A DNA stretch of 64,000 nt from the NCBI GenBank assembly GCA_963701815.1, contig CAVPBN010000037.1:1-64000 (forward strand). The letters are read 5' to 3'. How positions within the stretch are numbered: the first letter of the stretch is position 1; every line of letters starts with the position of its first letter. The notes below the pieces were generated by a model. That model did not search any database and was not told where the DNA came from. It saw only the letters and a program-made list of their open reading frames with translations. Made by a program: the position numbers and the translations under genes. Below are positions 24,971 to 34,144 of this stretch, one piece after another. Source of the DNA: AP-15 sp963701815 (GTDB lineage: Bacteria; Pseudomonadota; Alphaproteobacteria; ATCC43930; CGMCC-115725).

Positions 24971-25177
24971 TCAAAAGTTCCGGTACACACCGATTGCCCA
25001 GCCTAAGGCATAGAAAATACTCGCAATGAAGATGCCCCATTGGCGATGACGGAAGGACGTATAAAACCAAAACGGTTGGGTCGCCAAGCCGAGGACGAAG
25101 CCCCACCTACTGCCATCACCCAGCAAAATTGCGCCAACAGGACCCATGAATATCGCGGCTTGGGAGACAAACTCCAA
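24971..25177 (-). CDS. Small two-span membrane protein
   Basis: 68 aa from a TTG start, LEFVSQAAIFMGPVGAILLG; the second hydrophobic stretch is IFIASIFYALGWAIGVY, preceded by LATQPFWFYTSFRHRQWG. The QPFWFY...QWGIF pattern matches a small membrane protein seen in phages and scattered bacterial genomes, of unknown function. The local base composition is clearly less GC-rich than the flanks, which suggests transfer. The frame is open further upstream (to 25351) but that part has no coding character, so the start is uncertain. Confidence 0.5.
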   Translation of the reverse strand: MEFVSQAAIFMGPVGAILLGDGSRWGFVLGLATQPFWFYTSFRHRQWGIFIASIFYALGWAIGVYRNF

Positions 25178-25514
25178 GGACGTGCTTGTGTCAGGAGACG
25201 ATGTCTTTGACGCGAATGCGGATCTCCCGTCACGAGTGAACAAGCGGTAAACCTTTATTTCCCAGTTCCTTCGCAGGTGCTCGCATCGAGTAGCACGGTG
25301 GTGCCGCCCGTAGCCCGCCAAGCGTTGGCGAGGAGAACGTATGCGAAGCAATTTCGATGGAATGTGAGGTAAATCACACTAGAGCGCGATTTTCCTCGGG
25401 GGGAGGATGGTCGAGGGATGTGCGCGTTTGAATAGTGCTCCGACCGGCGCAACCGCCGGCTCTTCGATCTCGATAATTCCCATACGGCAAGTGGCCTGAT
25501 GCCGGTGACCCGAC
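25178..25514. other. Intergenic stretch before MFS gene
   Basis: No supported gene. AT-richer than the flanks up to about 25260; contains a fragment GCGAAGCAATTTCGATGG (about 25336-25353) resembling half of the REP-like repeat. The promoter of the MFS gene at 25515 should lie here. Confidence 0.4.
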
Positions 25515-26771
25515 ATGCTTGAAACCGATGCGGTACCAGAGCGCCATACGGCTCCGTCCGCCTGGACTCCGCTCGCGCTGCCGATTTTCCGCGCCGTGTG
25601 GTTTGCCACCGTCGTATCCCAGGTCGGCATCTGGCTGGGGAATGTCGGCACCGCGTGGCTGATGACCGAACTGCGGCCGACACCGGTGATGGTCACCATG
25701 GTGCAGGCCGCAACGAGCCTGCCGGTGTTCCTCTTTGCGCTGCCGGCCGGCGCCGTCGGCGACCTGCTCGACCGCCGCAGGCAGATCGTCACCTTGCAGC
25801 TCGCCTCGATGGCGCTGTCGGTGTTGCTCGGGCTCTCGATCCTGCTCGGGCACGCCACCCCGACGATGATCCTGGTCGCCTCGTTCCTCTTCGGGACGGT
25901 TTTGGCGTTCACCATGCCGGTGTTCCAGGCGATCGTGCCGGACCTGGTGCCGCGCAGCGAACTCGCGCATGCCGTGTCGCTCAACAGCGTCGGCATCAAC
26001 GTCGCCCGCGTGATCGGCCCCGGATTGGGCGGGCTCTTGATCCTCGCTTGGGGGACAGCCGCACCGTTTTTCATCAACTCGCTGATCTATCTCGCGGTCG
26101 TCTTCGCGCTGCTGCGTTGGCTCCCGGCGCTGCACCATCCATCGCGCCCGGCCGAGCGAATCGTCGAGGCGATCGGCAACGGTCTGCGCTACGCCCTCGG
26201 CGCACCCGAGATCAGCGCGACGCTGGTCCGCTCTTCCGGGTACGCCTTTTGCGCCAGCATTTATTTCGCGCTGCTGCCGCTGATCGCGCGCGATCGTCTT
26301 GCCGGCGGTCCCGGCAGTTACGGTTTGCTGCTGGGCTGCCTCGGGGCCGGCGGCATCGCCGCCGTCCTGCTGCTGCCGCGTCTGCGGGTGCGGTTCACCC
26401 CCGACCGGATCGCCCGTGCCGGCAGTTTTGCTTCTGCCGTCCTCCTGGTGGCGCTCGCCGGCTCCGATGTCCTGTGGGCAGCGGCGCCGGTGCTCCTGGC
26501 TTCGGGCGCTGCCTGGGTAACGGTGGTGGCTACCATCAACGTAGCCGCGCAGACAGCCTTGCCGGCCTGGGTCCGCGCCCGAGGGCTCTCGATCTTTATG
26601 GTAGTCTTCAACGGCATGATGGCGCTGGGCAGCGCGGCCTGGGGTGGTGTCGCGGGCGCGATCGGCATTCCCCTCACGCTCGTCGCCGCCGCGGTGAGCC
26701 TGATCGCATTCGACTTGACGACGACCCGATGGCGGCTGCCCCCTGCGCAAAGGCCCAACCCCAAGGGCTGA
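25515..26771 (+). CDS. MFS exporter, EntS-like (MFS_3)
   Basis: 418-aa permease with 12 hydrophobic segments. Seen: FRAVWFATVVSQVGIWLGNVG at the start (core FRAVWFATVVSQVG), WLMTELRPTPVMVTMVQAAT, motif A-like LPAGAVGDLLDRRRQIV and GTVLAFTMPVFQAIVPDLV. This is the enterobactin-exporter-like MFS_3 group. Relatives often carry a C-terminal 100-residue monooxygenase-like (ABM) domain; this one ends just after the last helix (TTTRWRLPPAQ), so that domain is missing or never present. It stands alone upstream of the liv operon and reads in the same direction. Confidence 0.85.
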   Translation: MLETDAVPERHTAPSAWTPLALPIFRAVWFATVVSQVGIWLGNVGTAWLMTELRPTPVMVTMVQAATSLPVFLFALPAGAVGDLLDRRRQIVTLQLASMALSVLLGLSILLGHATPTMILVASFLFGTVLAFTMPVFQAIVPDLVPRSELAHAVSLNSVGINVARVIGPGLGGLLILAWGTAAPFFINSLIYLAVVFALLRWLPALHHPSRPAERIVEAIGNGLRYALGAPEISATLVRSSGYAFCASIYFALLPLIARDRLAGGPGSYGLLLGCLGAGGIAAVLLLPRLRVRFTPDRIARAGSFASAVLLVALAGSDVLWAAAPVLLASGAAWVTVVATINVAAQTALPAWVRARGLSIFMVVFNGMMALGSAAWGGVAGAIGIPLTLVAAAVSLIAFDLTTTRWRLPPAQRPNPKG

Positions 26772-27071
26772 GGTTGGAAGTCTCGGCCGCACGCGCGTGA
26801 GCCGCGGCACGCCAGCGGGCGGGCGCGCGAGATCGCGCCGAGCGAAACCCTCCGCCCAGGTGCGCGGGATACCGCGGACATAGTCGATGATCGCGGCGCG
26901 CCCTTCCTCCGCCTCGCCCCCGGCCGACGCAACTGTTCGGGTGTCTCGACCTTGCCGTCTCGGCCCTGGCGCTGCGGCAAGGCGCGGCTTGACAGCCGCC
27001 GACCGCCCGACCGATAAGGCGCGATCGCGAGGCGAAACGATAAGCCTCCTAACGGGATGGGAGCCCTGGAC
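26772..27071. other. Intergenic stretch with a possible gene scrap
   Basis: No intact gene. On the minus strand, about 26815-26930, a short frame reads AAIIDYVRGIPRTWAEGFAR followed by DLARPPAGVP, which resembles part of a hypothetical protein found on integrated elements, so it may be a scrap of an old insertion. The promoter of the ABC importer operon must lie in the right half. Confidence 0.3.
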
Positions 27072-28268
27072 ATGTCCCACGGTCATGCGCTGGCGCTGGT
27101 AGTCGCAGCCATGCTCCTGACTTCGGCGGCTTCTGCCGCCGAGACGATCAAGGTCGGGTTTCCGATCCCCTTGTCCGGCCCCACGGCAGTCTATGGCGAG
27201 CCGGTCCTGAAAGGCGCCGAGCTGGCGGTCTCCGATATCAACGCCAAGGGCGGCGTCCTCGGCCGCAAGCTCGAATTGCTGCCGCGCGACAGCAAGGCGA
27301 ACGCCGACGAGGCGGTGCGCCTGGCGCGCGAGCTGATCATCAAGAACAACGTCGATTTCCTGGTCGGCACCCTGACTTCGGCAGAGGCGCCGGCGGTGTC
27401 GACGGTCGCCAAGGAAAACAAAATCGTCTTTATCGCCCCGACCGCGAAAAGCACGCGGTTGACCGACGCGGCGGATATCCATCCGTACATCTTTCGCATC
27501 TCTTCCAACACCGATGTCGAAGGGCTGGCGGGGGCGACCTTGATGGCGCGATGGAAGGACATCAAAACCGTGGCCACGATCGCGCCCGATTACGCCTATG
27601 GGCGCGATTCGATCGCCGCCTTTATCAAGGCCCTTAAAAAGATCCGCCCCGACATCACCATCGTCGACCAGCAATGGCCGAAACTCGGCGAAGCAGACTT
27701 CACCCCGTTCATCACCGCCCAGATGGGTAAAAAGCCCGACGCGATCTATGCCTCGCTGTTCGCCGGCGATTTCGTCACCTTCACGAAGGAAGCAAAACCG
27801 CTCGGCTACTACAAGGCGATCAACAACCGAATGGTCGATCCGGCGGAGGTGGGCACTATCGACGAGGCGCGGGCTTTGGGCGGCGATTATCCCTATGGGA
27901 TCATCGGCAACGCCTACGACCCGGTGATCTGGAACGGCACCGAGCCGCCCGCGCACAAGAAATTCATCGAGGAACTGAAGGCGTCCACCAAGCAGCAATA
28001 CGCGTCCGGCTGGTCGATCGTCGGCTATCAGGCGATCGTCGCCCTGGCAGAGGGCATCAAGAAGGCCGGCGACACCAAGTCGGACGATGTGGCAAAGGCG
28101 CTCCTCGGCCTCAGCTTCGACACCCCGGTCGGCAAGCGCTCGTTCAGCGTCAAGTCCCACGAGACCTTCGCCCCCGAATATTATGGCGAGATGACCAAGA
28201 ATTCGAACTATCCTTTCGCCGTGATGAAAAATCCCGAAATGCTGCCGGCGACAACCGAGACGAACTGA
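27072..28268 (+). CDS. livJ: ABC importer substrate-binding protein (branched-chain amino-acid type)
   Basis: 398-aa periplasmic binding protein, type I fold (Leu/Ile/Val-binding family). Sec signal MSHGHALALVVAAMLLTSAA ending SAA-AET; mature start TIKVGFPIPLSGPTAVYGEP with the conserved GxxxPLSG motif, then VLGRKLELLPRDSKANADEA and NNVDFLVGTLTSAEAPAVS. GGGAGC lies 7 bp before ATG 27072. First gene of an operon with livH, livM, livG and livF. The family also binds short amides, aromatic acids and other small compounds, so the ligand is not certain. Confidence 0.9.
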   Translation: MSHGHALALVVAAMLLTSAASAAETIKVGFPIPLSGPTAVYGEPVLKGAELAVSDINAKGGVLGRKLELLPRDSKANADEAVRLARELIIKNNVDFLVGTLTSAEAPAVSTVAKENKIVFIAPTAKSTRLTDAADIHPYIFRISSNTDVEGLAGATLMARWKDIKTVATIAPDYAYGRDSIAAFIKALKKIRPDITIVDQQWPKLGEADFTPFITAQMGKKPDAIYASLFAGDFVTFTKEAKPLGYYKAINNRMVDPAEVGTIDEARALGGDYPYGIIGNAYDPVIWNGTEPPAHKKFIEELKASTKQQYASGWSIVGYQAIVALAEGIKKAGDTKSDDVAKALLGLSFDTPVGKRSFSVKSHETFAPEYYGEMTKNSNYPFAVMKNPEMLPATTETN

Positions 28269-28342
28269 CCGCGGCGGGGGTGCGACCAACCCTGCGAGCG
28301 AGGCGCATGCGGGCGACACGAACCTTGGGAGGCTGACCGGCG

Positions 28343-29224
28343 GTGGCGGCGTCGTTTCTGTTCAGCCAGTTCATGGGCGGCCTGACCACCGCGATGTTCT
28401 TGTTCCTGATCGCCTCGGGGCTGTCGCTCGTCTTCGGGGTCATGCGGGTGATCAATTTCGCCCATGGCTCGTTTTACATGATCGGCGCCTATCTCGCTTG
28501 GCAGGTGGTGCAATGGCTGCATCCCTCGGCCGAGGGGTTTTGGCTGGCGGCGCTCGGCGCGGCGCTCGGCGTCGCCGTCCTCGGCGCGATCGTCGAGCGC
28601 CTGCTGCTGCGCCATCTCTACGGCCGCGAAGAGCTGTACCAGCTGCTCTTCACCTATGCTCTGGTGTTGATTTTGGGCGATGTCGCAAAGTTTATCTGGG
28701 GCACCGGTCAGCTGTCGGTGTCCCGCCCCCCGGTGCTCGCCGGCAGCATCCAGCTTTTCGGCACCACGCAGCCGCTTTACAATTTGTTCATCCTGGCGCT
28801 CGGTCCACTGATCGCCGTGTCGGGCTGGCTGGTCTTGAACCGCACCGGTTCCGGCCGGCTGGTACGGGCAGCCTCCTATGATCGCGAGATGCTGGCTGCG
28901 CTCGGCGCCAATGTCGGCTCGATCTACACCGGCATGTTCGTGGTCAGCTCATTTCTTGCCGGACTGTCGGGCGCGTTGGTGACGCCGATCCAAAGCATCG
29001 TGCCGGGGATGGACGTGTTGATCATCGTCCAGGCGTTCATCGTCGTCGTGATCGGCGGGATGGGTTCGATTTGGGGCACGTTCTGGGGGTCGGTGATTTA
29101 CGGCGAAGTGCTTTCCTTCGGGATCCTGATCTTCCCCGGCTTTTCCCTGTTCTCGGTTTTTGCGCTGATGGCGGTCATCCTGATCGTTCGCCCCTGGGGC
29201 CTCTTCGGCCGGCCGCTGCAATGA
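28343..29224 (+). CDS. livH: ABC importer permease LivH
   Basis: 293-aa inner-membrane permease, GTG start with GGGAGG about 10 bp upstream. Seen: GLSLVFGVMRVINFAHGSFYM (core FGVMRVINFAHGSF), the diagnostic LivH motif, RAASYDREMLAALGANVGSIY in the coupling loop that contacts the ATPase, and FLAGLSGALVTPIQSI. Its stop overlaps the livM start (ATGA at 29221-29224), so the two permeases are coupled, as is typical for LivHM. Confidence 0.93.
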   Translation: MAASFLFSQFMGGLTTAMFLFLIASGLSLVFGVMRVINFAHGSFYMIGAYLAWQVVQWLHPSAEGFWLAALGAALGVAVLGAIVERLLLRHLYGREELYQLLFTYALVLILGDVAKFIWGTGQLSVSRPPVLAGSIQLFGTTQPLYNLFILALGPLIAVSGWLVLNRTGSGRLVRAASYDREMLAALGANVGSIYTGMFVVSSFLAGLSGALVTPIQSIVPGMDVLIIVQAFIVVVIGGMGSIWGTFWGSVIYGEVLSFGILIFPGFSLFSVFALMAVILIVRPWGLFGRPLQ

Positions 29225-30216
29225 CCCGCCGCCGCAACGCCCTCGCCGCCCATATCCCGTGGACGCTGATCGTGTTCCTCGTCGCCTGCTCGGTGCCATG
29301 GCTCGGTTCCCGTTACGACACCTTTCTGGCGGCGCAGATCGCAATCGACGCGCTGTTCGCGGTCAGCCTCAACCTGTTGCTCGGCACCACCGGGCTGGTC
29401 TCGTTCGGCCATGTCGCCTATTTCGGTGTCGGCGCCTATGTCTGCGGCATCCTGATGAAGACTTACGGCATGCCGTTCATCGTCGCCTTCCCGGCGGCCG
29501 GCCTCGGCGCGGGCTTTTTTGCCCTGGTCTCCGGCTATTTTTGCGTGCGCCTGATCAAGCTCTATTTCGCCATGCTGACGCTCGCCTTTTCGCAGATCGT
29601 CTGGGCGATCTGCTACAAATGGAACGACGTGACCGGCGGTGACCAGGGCCTGCCCGAGATTCCCTACCCCAACCTCGACTGGATGAGCGCGATCCCGGGA
29701 GTCCGCGATCTGAACATCGGCGGCCGCTTCTACCTCCTCACGGTAGCACTGGTGGCAGTCTCGCTCGCGGTATTGCGGCAGATCGTGCGATCGCCCTTCG
29801 GCAGGATGCTGACGACGATCCGCGACAATCCCGAGCGCGCCGCGTTTATCGGCCTCAACGTGCGCGCCTACCAGCTCGCCGTCTTTGTCGTTGCCGGCGC
29901 CTTTGCCGGACTTGCCGGAGCGCTGTACGGCCTGTTCAGCCGCGGCGTCTTCGCCGATTACGTGTTCTGGTCGAAGTCGGCCGAGGTCATGATCATGACC
30001 ATCCTCGGCGGCATGGGTTATTTCTGGGGGCCGCCGGTCGGCGCGCTGGCGCTGGTCTGGCTGAACCAGCAGATCACCGACTATACCCAATATTGGCCGT
30101 TCATCCTCGGCTCCCTGCTGCTGGTTCTGCTCTTCGTCTTTCCCGGCGGCATCGTCGGCGGGCTGGTCGCGGGGTTTCGCCTGGTCCGGCATCGCCTGGT
30201 CGCACGCGATGCTTGA
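29221..30216 (+). CDS. livM: ABC importer permease LivM
   Basis: 331-aa permease. Seen: IDALFAVSLNLLLGTTGLVS and FGHVAYFGVGAYVCGIL, the LivM signature, then TGGDQGLPEIPYPN and FGRMLTTIRDNPERAAFIGL, the coupling helix region facing the ATPases. Starts ATGA within livH and overlaps livG by 8 bp, so the operon is tightly packed. It forms the heteromeric channel with LivH. Confidence 0.93.
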   Translation: MTRRRNALAAHIPWTLIVFLVACSVPWLGSRYDTFLAAQIAIDALFAVSLNLLLGTTGLVSFGHVAYFGVGAYVCGILMKTYGMPFIVAFPAAGLGAGFFALVSGYFCVRLIKLYFAMLTLAFSQIVWAICYKWNDVTGGDQGLPEIPYPNLDWMSAIPGVRDLNIGGRFYLLTVALVAVSLAVLRQIVRSPFGRMLTTIRDNPERAAFIGLNVRAYQLAVFVVAGAFAGLAGALYGLFSRGVFADYVFWSKSAEVMIMTILGGMGYFWGPPVGALALVWLNQQITDYTQYWPFILGSLLLVLLFVFPGGIVGGLVAGFRLVRHRLVARDA

Positions 30217-30946
30217 GGTGCGCGAGTTGCACAAGTCGTTTGCCGGCTTTGTTGCCGTCGGCGGGGTCAGCCTCGCCGTCGAGACCCGCCAGATCGCCGC
30301 GGTGATCGGGCCGAACGGCGCCGGCAAGACGACCTTTTTCAACCTGATCACCGGCCATCTGCGGCCCGACAGCGGACACGTGCTGCTCGATGGCCGCGAC
30401 ATCACCGGCGCGCCGCCGCACCGCATCTGCCGCATGGGCATCGGGCGCTCGTTCCAGCGCGCCAATATCTTCGCGCAATTGACCGTGTTCGAGAATGTGC
30501 AGGCGGCGATCCTCGCCCATCGCGGCCAGGGCCGCAATTTCTGGTCGCGCTCCGAGGATTTCTACCGCGACGAAACCGCATCGCTGCTGGTTTCGATCGG
30601 CCTCGGCCATGAAGCCGGGACCGTCGCCGGGACTCTGAGTTACGGCAACCAGAAACAGCTCGAACTCGGCATCGCGCTGGCCAGCGACCCCACTCTGCTG
30701 CTGCTCGACGAGCCCACCGCCGGCATGTCGGCGAGCGAAACGCACGACACGATGCGCCTCTTGGAATCGATCGCCGGCGAGCGCGAGCTGACCCTGCTTT
30801 TTACCGAGCACGACATGGAAGTGGTGTTCGCGATCGCCCAAAAGATTGCGGTGCTGCATCAGGGCCGGTTGCTGGCCGAGGGCACGCCCGCCGAGGTCCG
30901 GGCCGATCCCGAGGTGCGCCGCGTCTATCTCGGCGTGCAGCGATGA
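30209..30946 (+). CDS. livG: ABC importer ATPase LivG
   Basis: 245-aa ATPase. Walker A GPNGAGKTT (about 35-43), LivG-type insert GRSFQRANIFAQLTVFENVQ, signature LSYGNQKQLELG, Walker B LLLLDEPTAGM, switch His in FTEHDMEVVF. The SYGNQKQLE variant of the LSGGQ signature is usual for LivG. Overlaps livM upstream and livF downstream (ATGA at 30943). Confidence 0.95.
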   Translation: MLEVRELHKSFAGFVAVGGVSLAVETRQIAAVIGPNGAGKTTFFNLITGHLRPDSGHVLLDGRDITGAPPHRICRMGIGRSFQRANIFAQLTVFENVQAAILAHRGQGRNFWSRSEDFYRDETASLLVSIGLGHEAGTVAGTLSYGNQKQLELGIALASDPTLLLLDEPTAGMSASETHDTMRLLESIAGERELTLLFTEHDMEVVFAIAQKIAVLHQGRLLAEGTPAEVRADPEVRRVYLGVQR

Positions 30947-31650
30947 CGCCGTTGTTGGCGGTCGAGGAAATACACACCGCTTACGGTCTGAGCCGAGTGC
31001 TGTTCGGGGTCTCGCTCGATATCGCCGAGGGCGAATGCGTCTGCCTGCTGGGCCGCAACGGCGTCGGCAAGACGACGACGATGCGCTCGGTCATGGGGCT
31101 GACCCCACCAGGCCGCGGTCGCGTGTTGTGGCAGGGACGCGACATCACCGGCTGGGCGCCGCATCGGGTCGCGCGCGCCGGCATCGGCTTTGTCCCCGAA
31201 GACCGCCGCATTTTTGCCGAGCTCAGCGTGCACGAAAACCTCGAAGTCGGGGCCCGCGCCGCCCGCCGGGCCGGCCGCTGGACGTTCGAGGCGGTCGGCG
31301 AACTGTTCCCGGTCCTGAGCGAACGCCGCAACCAGCGCGCCGGATATCTGTCCGGCGGCGAGCAGCAGATGCTGACCATCGCCCGGACCCTGATGGGCAA
31401 TCCCGAACTGCTGCTGCTCGACGAGCCGTCCGAGGGGCTGGCCCCGCTGGTCGTCGATATGCTGCGGGTCAAGATCGGCGAATTGAAGGCGCAGGGGCTG
31501 ACCATCCTGCTCGCCGAGCAGGGCGTCGATTTTGCCCTGTCGCTCGCCGATCGCGTATTCCTCCTGGAAAAAGGCACAGTGCGCTTTTCGGGCGCCGCCG
31601 CCGAACTGCGCGACGACCGGGCGCTGGTCGACCGCCTGCTTGCCGTGTAG
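30943..31650 (+). CDS. livF: ABC importer ATPase LivF
   Basis: 235-aa ATPase, second nucleotide-binding subunit. Walker A GRNGVGKTT, GIGFVPEDRRIFAELSVHEN (the LivF Q-loop replaced by VPEDRRIF), signature YLSGGEQQMLTIA, Walker B LLLLDEPSEGLAP, and LAEQGVDFALSLADR with the switch residue Q in place of His, as in other LivF proteins. Last gene of the operon; the following 280 bp contain no gene. Confidence 0.95.
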   Translation: MTPLLAVEEIHTAYGLSRVLFGVSLDIAEGECVCLLGRNGVGKTTTMRSVMGLTPPGRGRVLWQGRDITGWAPHRVARAGIGFVPEDRRIFAELSVHENLEVGARAARRAGRWTFEAVGELFPVLSERRNQRAGYLSGGEQQMLTIARTLMGNPELLLLDEPSEGLAPLVVDMLRVKIGELKAQGLTILLAEQGVDFALSLADRVFLLEKGTVRFSGAAAELRDDRALVDRLLAV

Positions 31651-31676
31651 CGGCAACCCCACCGCTGATGGCGCGT

Positions 31677-31706
31677 CGATGCCCGCATCCGGATAAACGC
31701 CGCTGA
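31677..31706 (-). repeat. Copy 1 of a dispersed 30-bp element
   Basis: On the minus strand it begins TCAGCGGCGTTTATCCGGAT and ends GCGGGCATCG. A 28/30 identical copy lies on the plus strand at 46726-46755. Both are intergenic. The element lies 27 bp after livF and is not a known repeat class that I can name. Confidence 0.6.
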
Positions 31707-31931
31707 ATTCGGCTGCCAAATCGACGAGCCATCCACCGATCACATCACCGTGACGGTCCGCTTGCGCGTCTTTCTCGGAATCCGGCTCGCCCGTATCCTC
31801 GCCGGTCGTAGAAAGGTCAGTCGGGCGTCATCGAATGAGATCGGGGATTACGCCCGATCGACCGGGAACCCTGGGACCTTGCGAAATTGTGCCGAGCACC
31901 GGGGCGACCGTTCTTCCTCGAGGAGGTGATC

Positions 31932-32696
31932 ATGCCAAAGGGTGAATTCGCTGATCGTAACCGCCGCGATTTCCTTCGGATCGCTGCGATCGGCGCCGCA
32001 ACGCTCGCGTCGGCGGAATGGCCGCTGGGCGTTCTCGCGCAAACCAGCGGCGGCCCTCCGCTCAAGATCGGGATGATCGGTTCCGGGCGTGAAGGCGGCG
32101 CGCTCGGTTCGGCCTTCGTCAAGGCGGGCCATCCGGTGATGTTCTCGTCACGCCATCCCGAAGCGTTGAAGGGCCTCGTCGACGGCCTCGGCACGCTTGC
32201 GAAGGCCGGCACGGTCGAGGAGGCGATCGCCTTCGGCGACGTCGTAGCGATCGTCGTCCCTTACACCGCGATGGACCAAATCGGCAAAAATTACGCGGGA
32301 GCGCTCGACAAGAAGGTGCTGGTGATCGATGTGAGCAACCCGATCGCTCGGCGCGACGGCGACGTTATTGTAAAATGGGTCGACCAGCAGGGGGGCGCCG
32401 GTCTCGCAGCAGCAAAGTTGCTGCCCGGTGCGCATCTCGTTCGCGCCTTTAATGCGATCAGCTATGCGAAGCTGACCCAGGACGCACATCGCGCGGGCGA
32501 TCCGGTAGGAGTGCCGATCGCGGGGGATGACGCCAACGCGGTTAAGGTTGCGTCGAACCTCATTCGGGAGATCGGCTTCGAGCCCGTTCTCGTCGGCGGG
32601 CTCGCGATGGGTAAATACCTGGTTCCCGGAACGCCGCTCGGCGGCGAGCACACTCCGGCAGAGATCCGTCAGATCGTCGGCAGCGGCATGCACTGA
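31932..32696 (+). CDS. Tat-exported NADPH:F420 reductase-like protein
   Basis: 254-aa Rossmann protein. Tat leader NRRDFLRIAAIGAATLASAE (residues 9-28) followed by KIGMIGSGREGGALGSAFVK, the NADP-binding GxGxxG of the F420-dependent NADP reductase family, MFSSRHPEALKG and VLVIDVSNPIARRDG. Conserved LVRAFNAISYAKL near the middle. AGGAGGTGATC, a perfect SD, precedes ATG 31932. Family members are usually cytoplasmic; the exported form is unusual because F420 and NADPH are not periplasmic, so the real cofactor or substrate may differ. It is followed 9 bp later by the MFS/nucleotide-transporter-like gene. Confidence 0.82.
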   Translation: MPKGEFADRNRRDFLRIAAIGAATLASAEWPLGVLAQTSGGPPLKIGMIGSGREGGALGSAFVKAGHPVMFSSRHPEALKGLVDGLGTLAKAGTVEEAIAFGDVVAIVVPYTAMDQIGKNYAGALDKKVLVIDVSNPIARRDGDVIVKWVDQQGGAGLAAAKLLPGAHLVRAFNAISYAKLTQDAHRAGDPVGVPIAGDDANAVKVASNLIREIGFEPVLVGGLAMGKYLVPGTPLGGEHTPAEIRQIVGSGMH

Positions 32697-32704
32697 GGCT
32701 ACCC

Positions 32705-34069
32705 TTGACCGATCACGGCGGGGCGTCCGGCAGTCAGAACCCCGTCTATCGTCTGCTGCACCGGTTTACCGAGGTCAGGCCGGAGGAGGTCCCGGTCCTC
32801 GGCTGGTGTTGGCTCTATATCTTCTCGATCCAGTCGTCCTATTACATCATGAGGCCAATCCGCGACCAGGCCGGGGTCGCAGGCGGCGTCAACAATCTTC
32901 AGTGGCTGTTCACCGCTACGTTGATCGGCATGCTGGCGCTGAACATCCCGTTCGCCTTTCTTGTCAAGAAGCTGCCGCGCAGTCTTTTCATTCCGATCAC
33001 CTACCACTTCTTCGCCGCCAATATCGTCTTGTTTGCCGGTGCTCTCTACTGGTCGCATGGCGAAGAAACAATTTGGGTCGGGCGCATATTTTTTGTCTGG
33101 GTTTCGGTCTTTAATTTATTTGTCGTCTCGGTGTTCTGGCAAATGAACGTCGACCTGTTCAGTCCCGAACAAGGCAAACGATTGTTCGGCGTAATCGCTG
33201 CGGGAGCGACAACCGGAGCAATCGTGGGATCCAGCGCAACGGCCGCCTTGGCGCGTCACTTGTCGCCGATGTTCCTGCTGTTCGGCGCCGCGGTCCTCCT
33301 TGAAATTGCTGTTTTCGCTGTTGCCCGCCTGTCGCGCCTGTCGCCGGTCCTGCATCGGCGGCGGGTGGCCGGCGAGGAGGCCCCGATCGGCGGGAGCGTG
33401 TTTGCCGGGATCACCAACGCCTTTCGTTCCCCCTACCTTGCCAATGTCGGCCTCTTCATATTGCTGTTCGCGATCACATCGACTTTTCTTTATTTTCAGC
33501 AGGCGGGGATCGTTGGCCGCAGCTTCGCCGGTCGCGGCGCGCAGACCGCATTCTTCGCGACCATCGATCTCCTGGTCAATGTCCTGACGCTGGTTGTGCA
33601 ACTCTTCCTGACGGCGCGCATCCTGGTGCTGCTCGGCGTCGCTCTGACCCTCGGCCTGTTGCCGGCGATTACGATTGTCGGATTTGGCGCACTTGCTCTC
33701 GCGCCGACGATCGGAGCGGTGGCGGTGTTTCAGGTACTGCGCCGTGCTGCCGATTACGCGATTGCCCGACCGACTCGCGAACTCCTCTTCACAGCTGTCC
33801 CGCGCGAGGACCGATATAAGGCAAAGAGCTTTATCGATACGGTGGTCTACCGGGGCGGAGATCAGGTAGGCGCTTGGACGGTCGCCCTATTGGCGCTGCT
33901 GGGTTTGGGTACGGCCGAGGTTGCGTTGGCAGCGATCCCGATCGCCGCGATCTGGTTCATCAATGGAGTATGGCTCGGACGCCGGCAGGAACTGCTGGCG
34001 GCTCGCCAAAGCGCGGCAGCGGAACTGCCGCCGGAGAGGGCAACGGTCCTGCCCGCCGAGGGCTGCTGA
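32705..34069 (+). CDS. MFS transporter related to nucleotide (ADP/ATP) translocases
   Basis: 454-aa membrane protein, TTG start at 32705. Seen: VLGWCWLYIFSIQSSYYIMRPIRD (core YYIMRPIRDQAG), the motif shared by Npt1/Tlc-type nucleotide carriers and their free-living relatives, then FWQMNVDLFSPEQGKRLFGVI and GATTGAIVGSSATAAL. The C-terminal half has RRAADYAIARPTRELLFTAV and KAKSFIDTVVYRGGDQVGAW, strong family signatures. About 12 hydrophobic segments. In free-living bacteria its substrate is unknown and it need not carry ATP. Confidence 0.82.
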   Translation: MTDHGGASGSQNPVYRLLHRFTEVRPEEVPVLGWCWLYIFSIQSSYYIMRPIRDQAGVAGGVNNLQWLFTATLIGMLALNIPFAFLVKKLPRSLFIPITYHFFAANIVLFAGALYWSHGEETIWVGRIFFVWVSVFNLFVVSVFWQMNVDLFSPEQGKRLFGVIAAGATTGAIVGSSATAALARHLSPMFLLFGAAVLLEIAVFAVARLSRLSPVLHRRRVAGEEAPIGGSVFAGITNAFRSPYLANVGLFILLFAITSTFLYFQQAGIVGRSFAGRGAQTAFFATIDLLVNVLTLVVQLFLTARILVLLGVALTLGLLPAITIVGFGALALAPTIGAVAVFQVLRRAADYAIARPTRELLFTAVPREDRYKAKSFIDTVVYRGGDQVGAWTVALLALLGLGTAEVALAAIPIAAIWFINGVWLGRRQELLAARQSAAAELPPERATVLPAEGC

Positions 34070-34144
34070 CTTCTTTATTCTCAAGCGCCGTATCCACCAC
34101 AAGCGCCGATGATCCACCTGGACAGCGCGACGAATGCGATCCGA

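Noticed and set aside
25374..28319. A minus-strand open frame of 981 codons over the MFS and ABC binding-protein genes
   Set aside because: It lies antisense to two well supported genes, is rich in Arg/Gln/Asp/His as shadow frames are, and has no recognisable motif apart from a short scrap near 26850.
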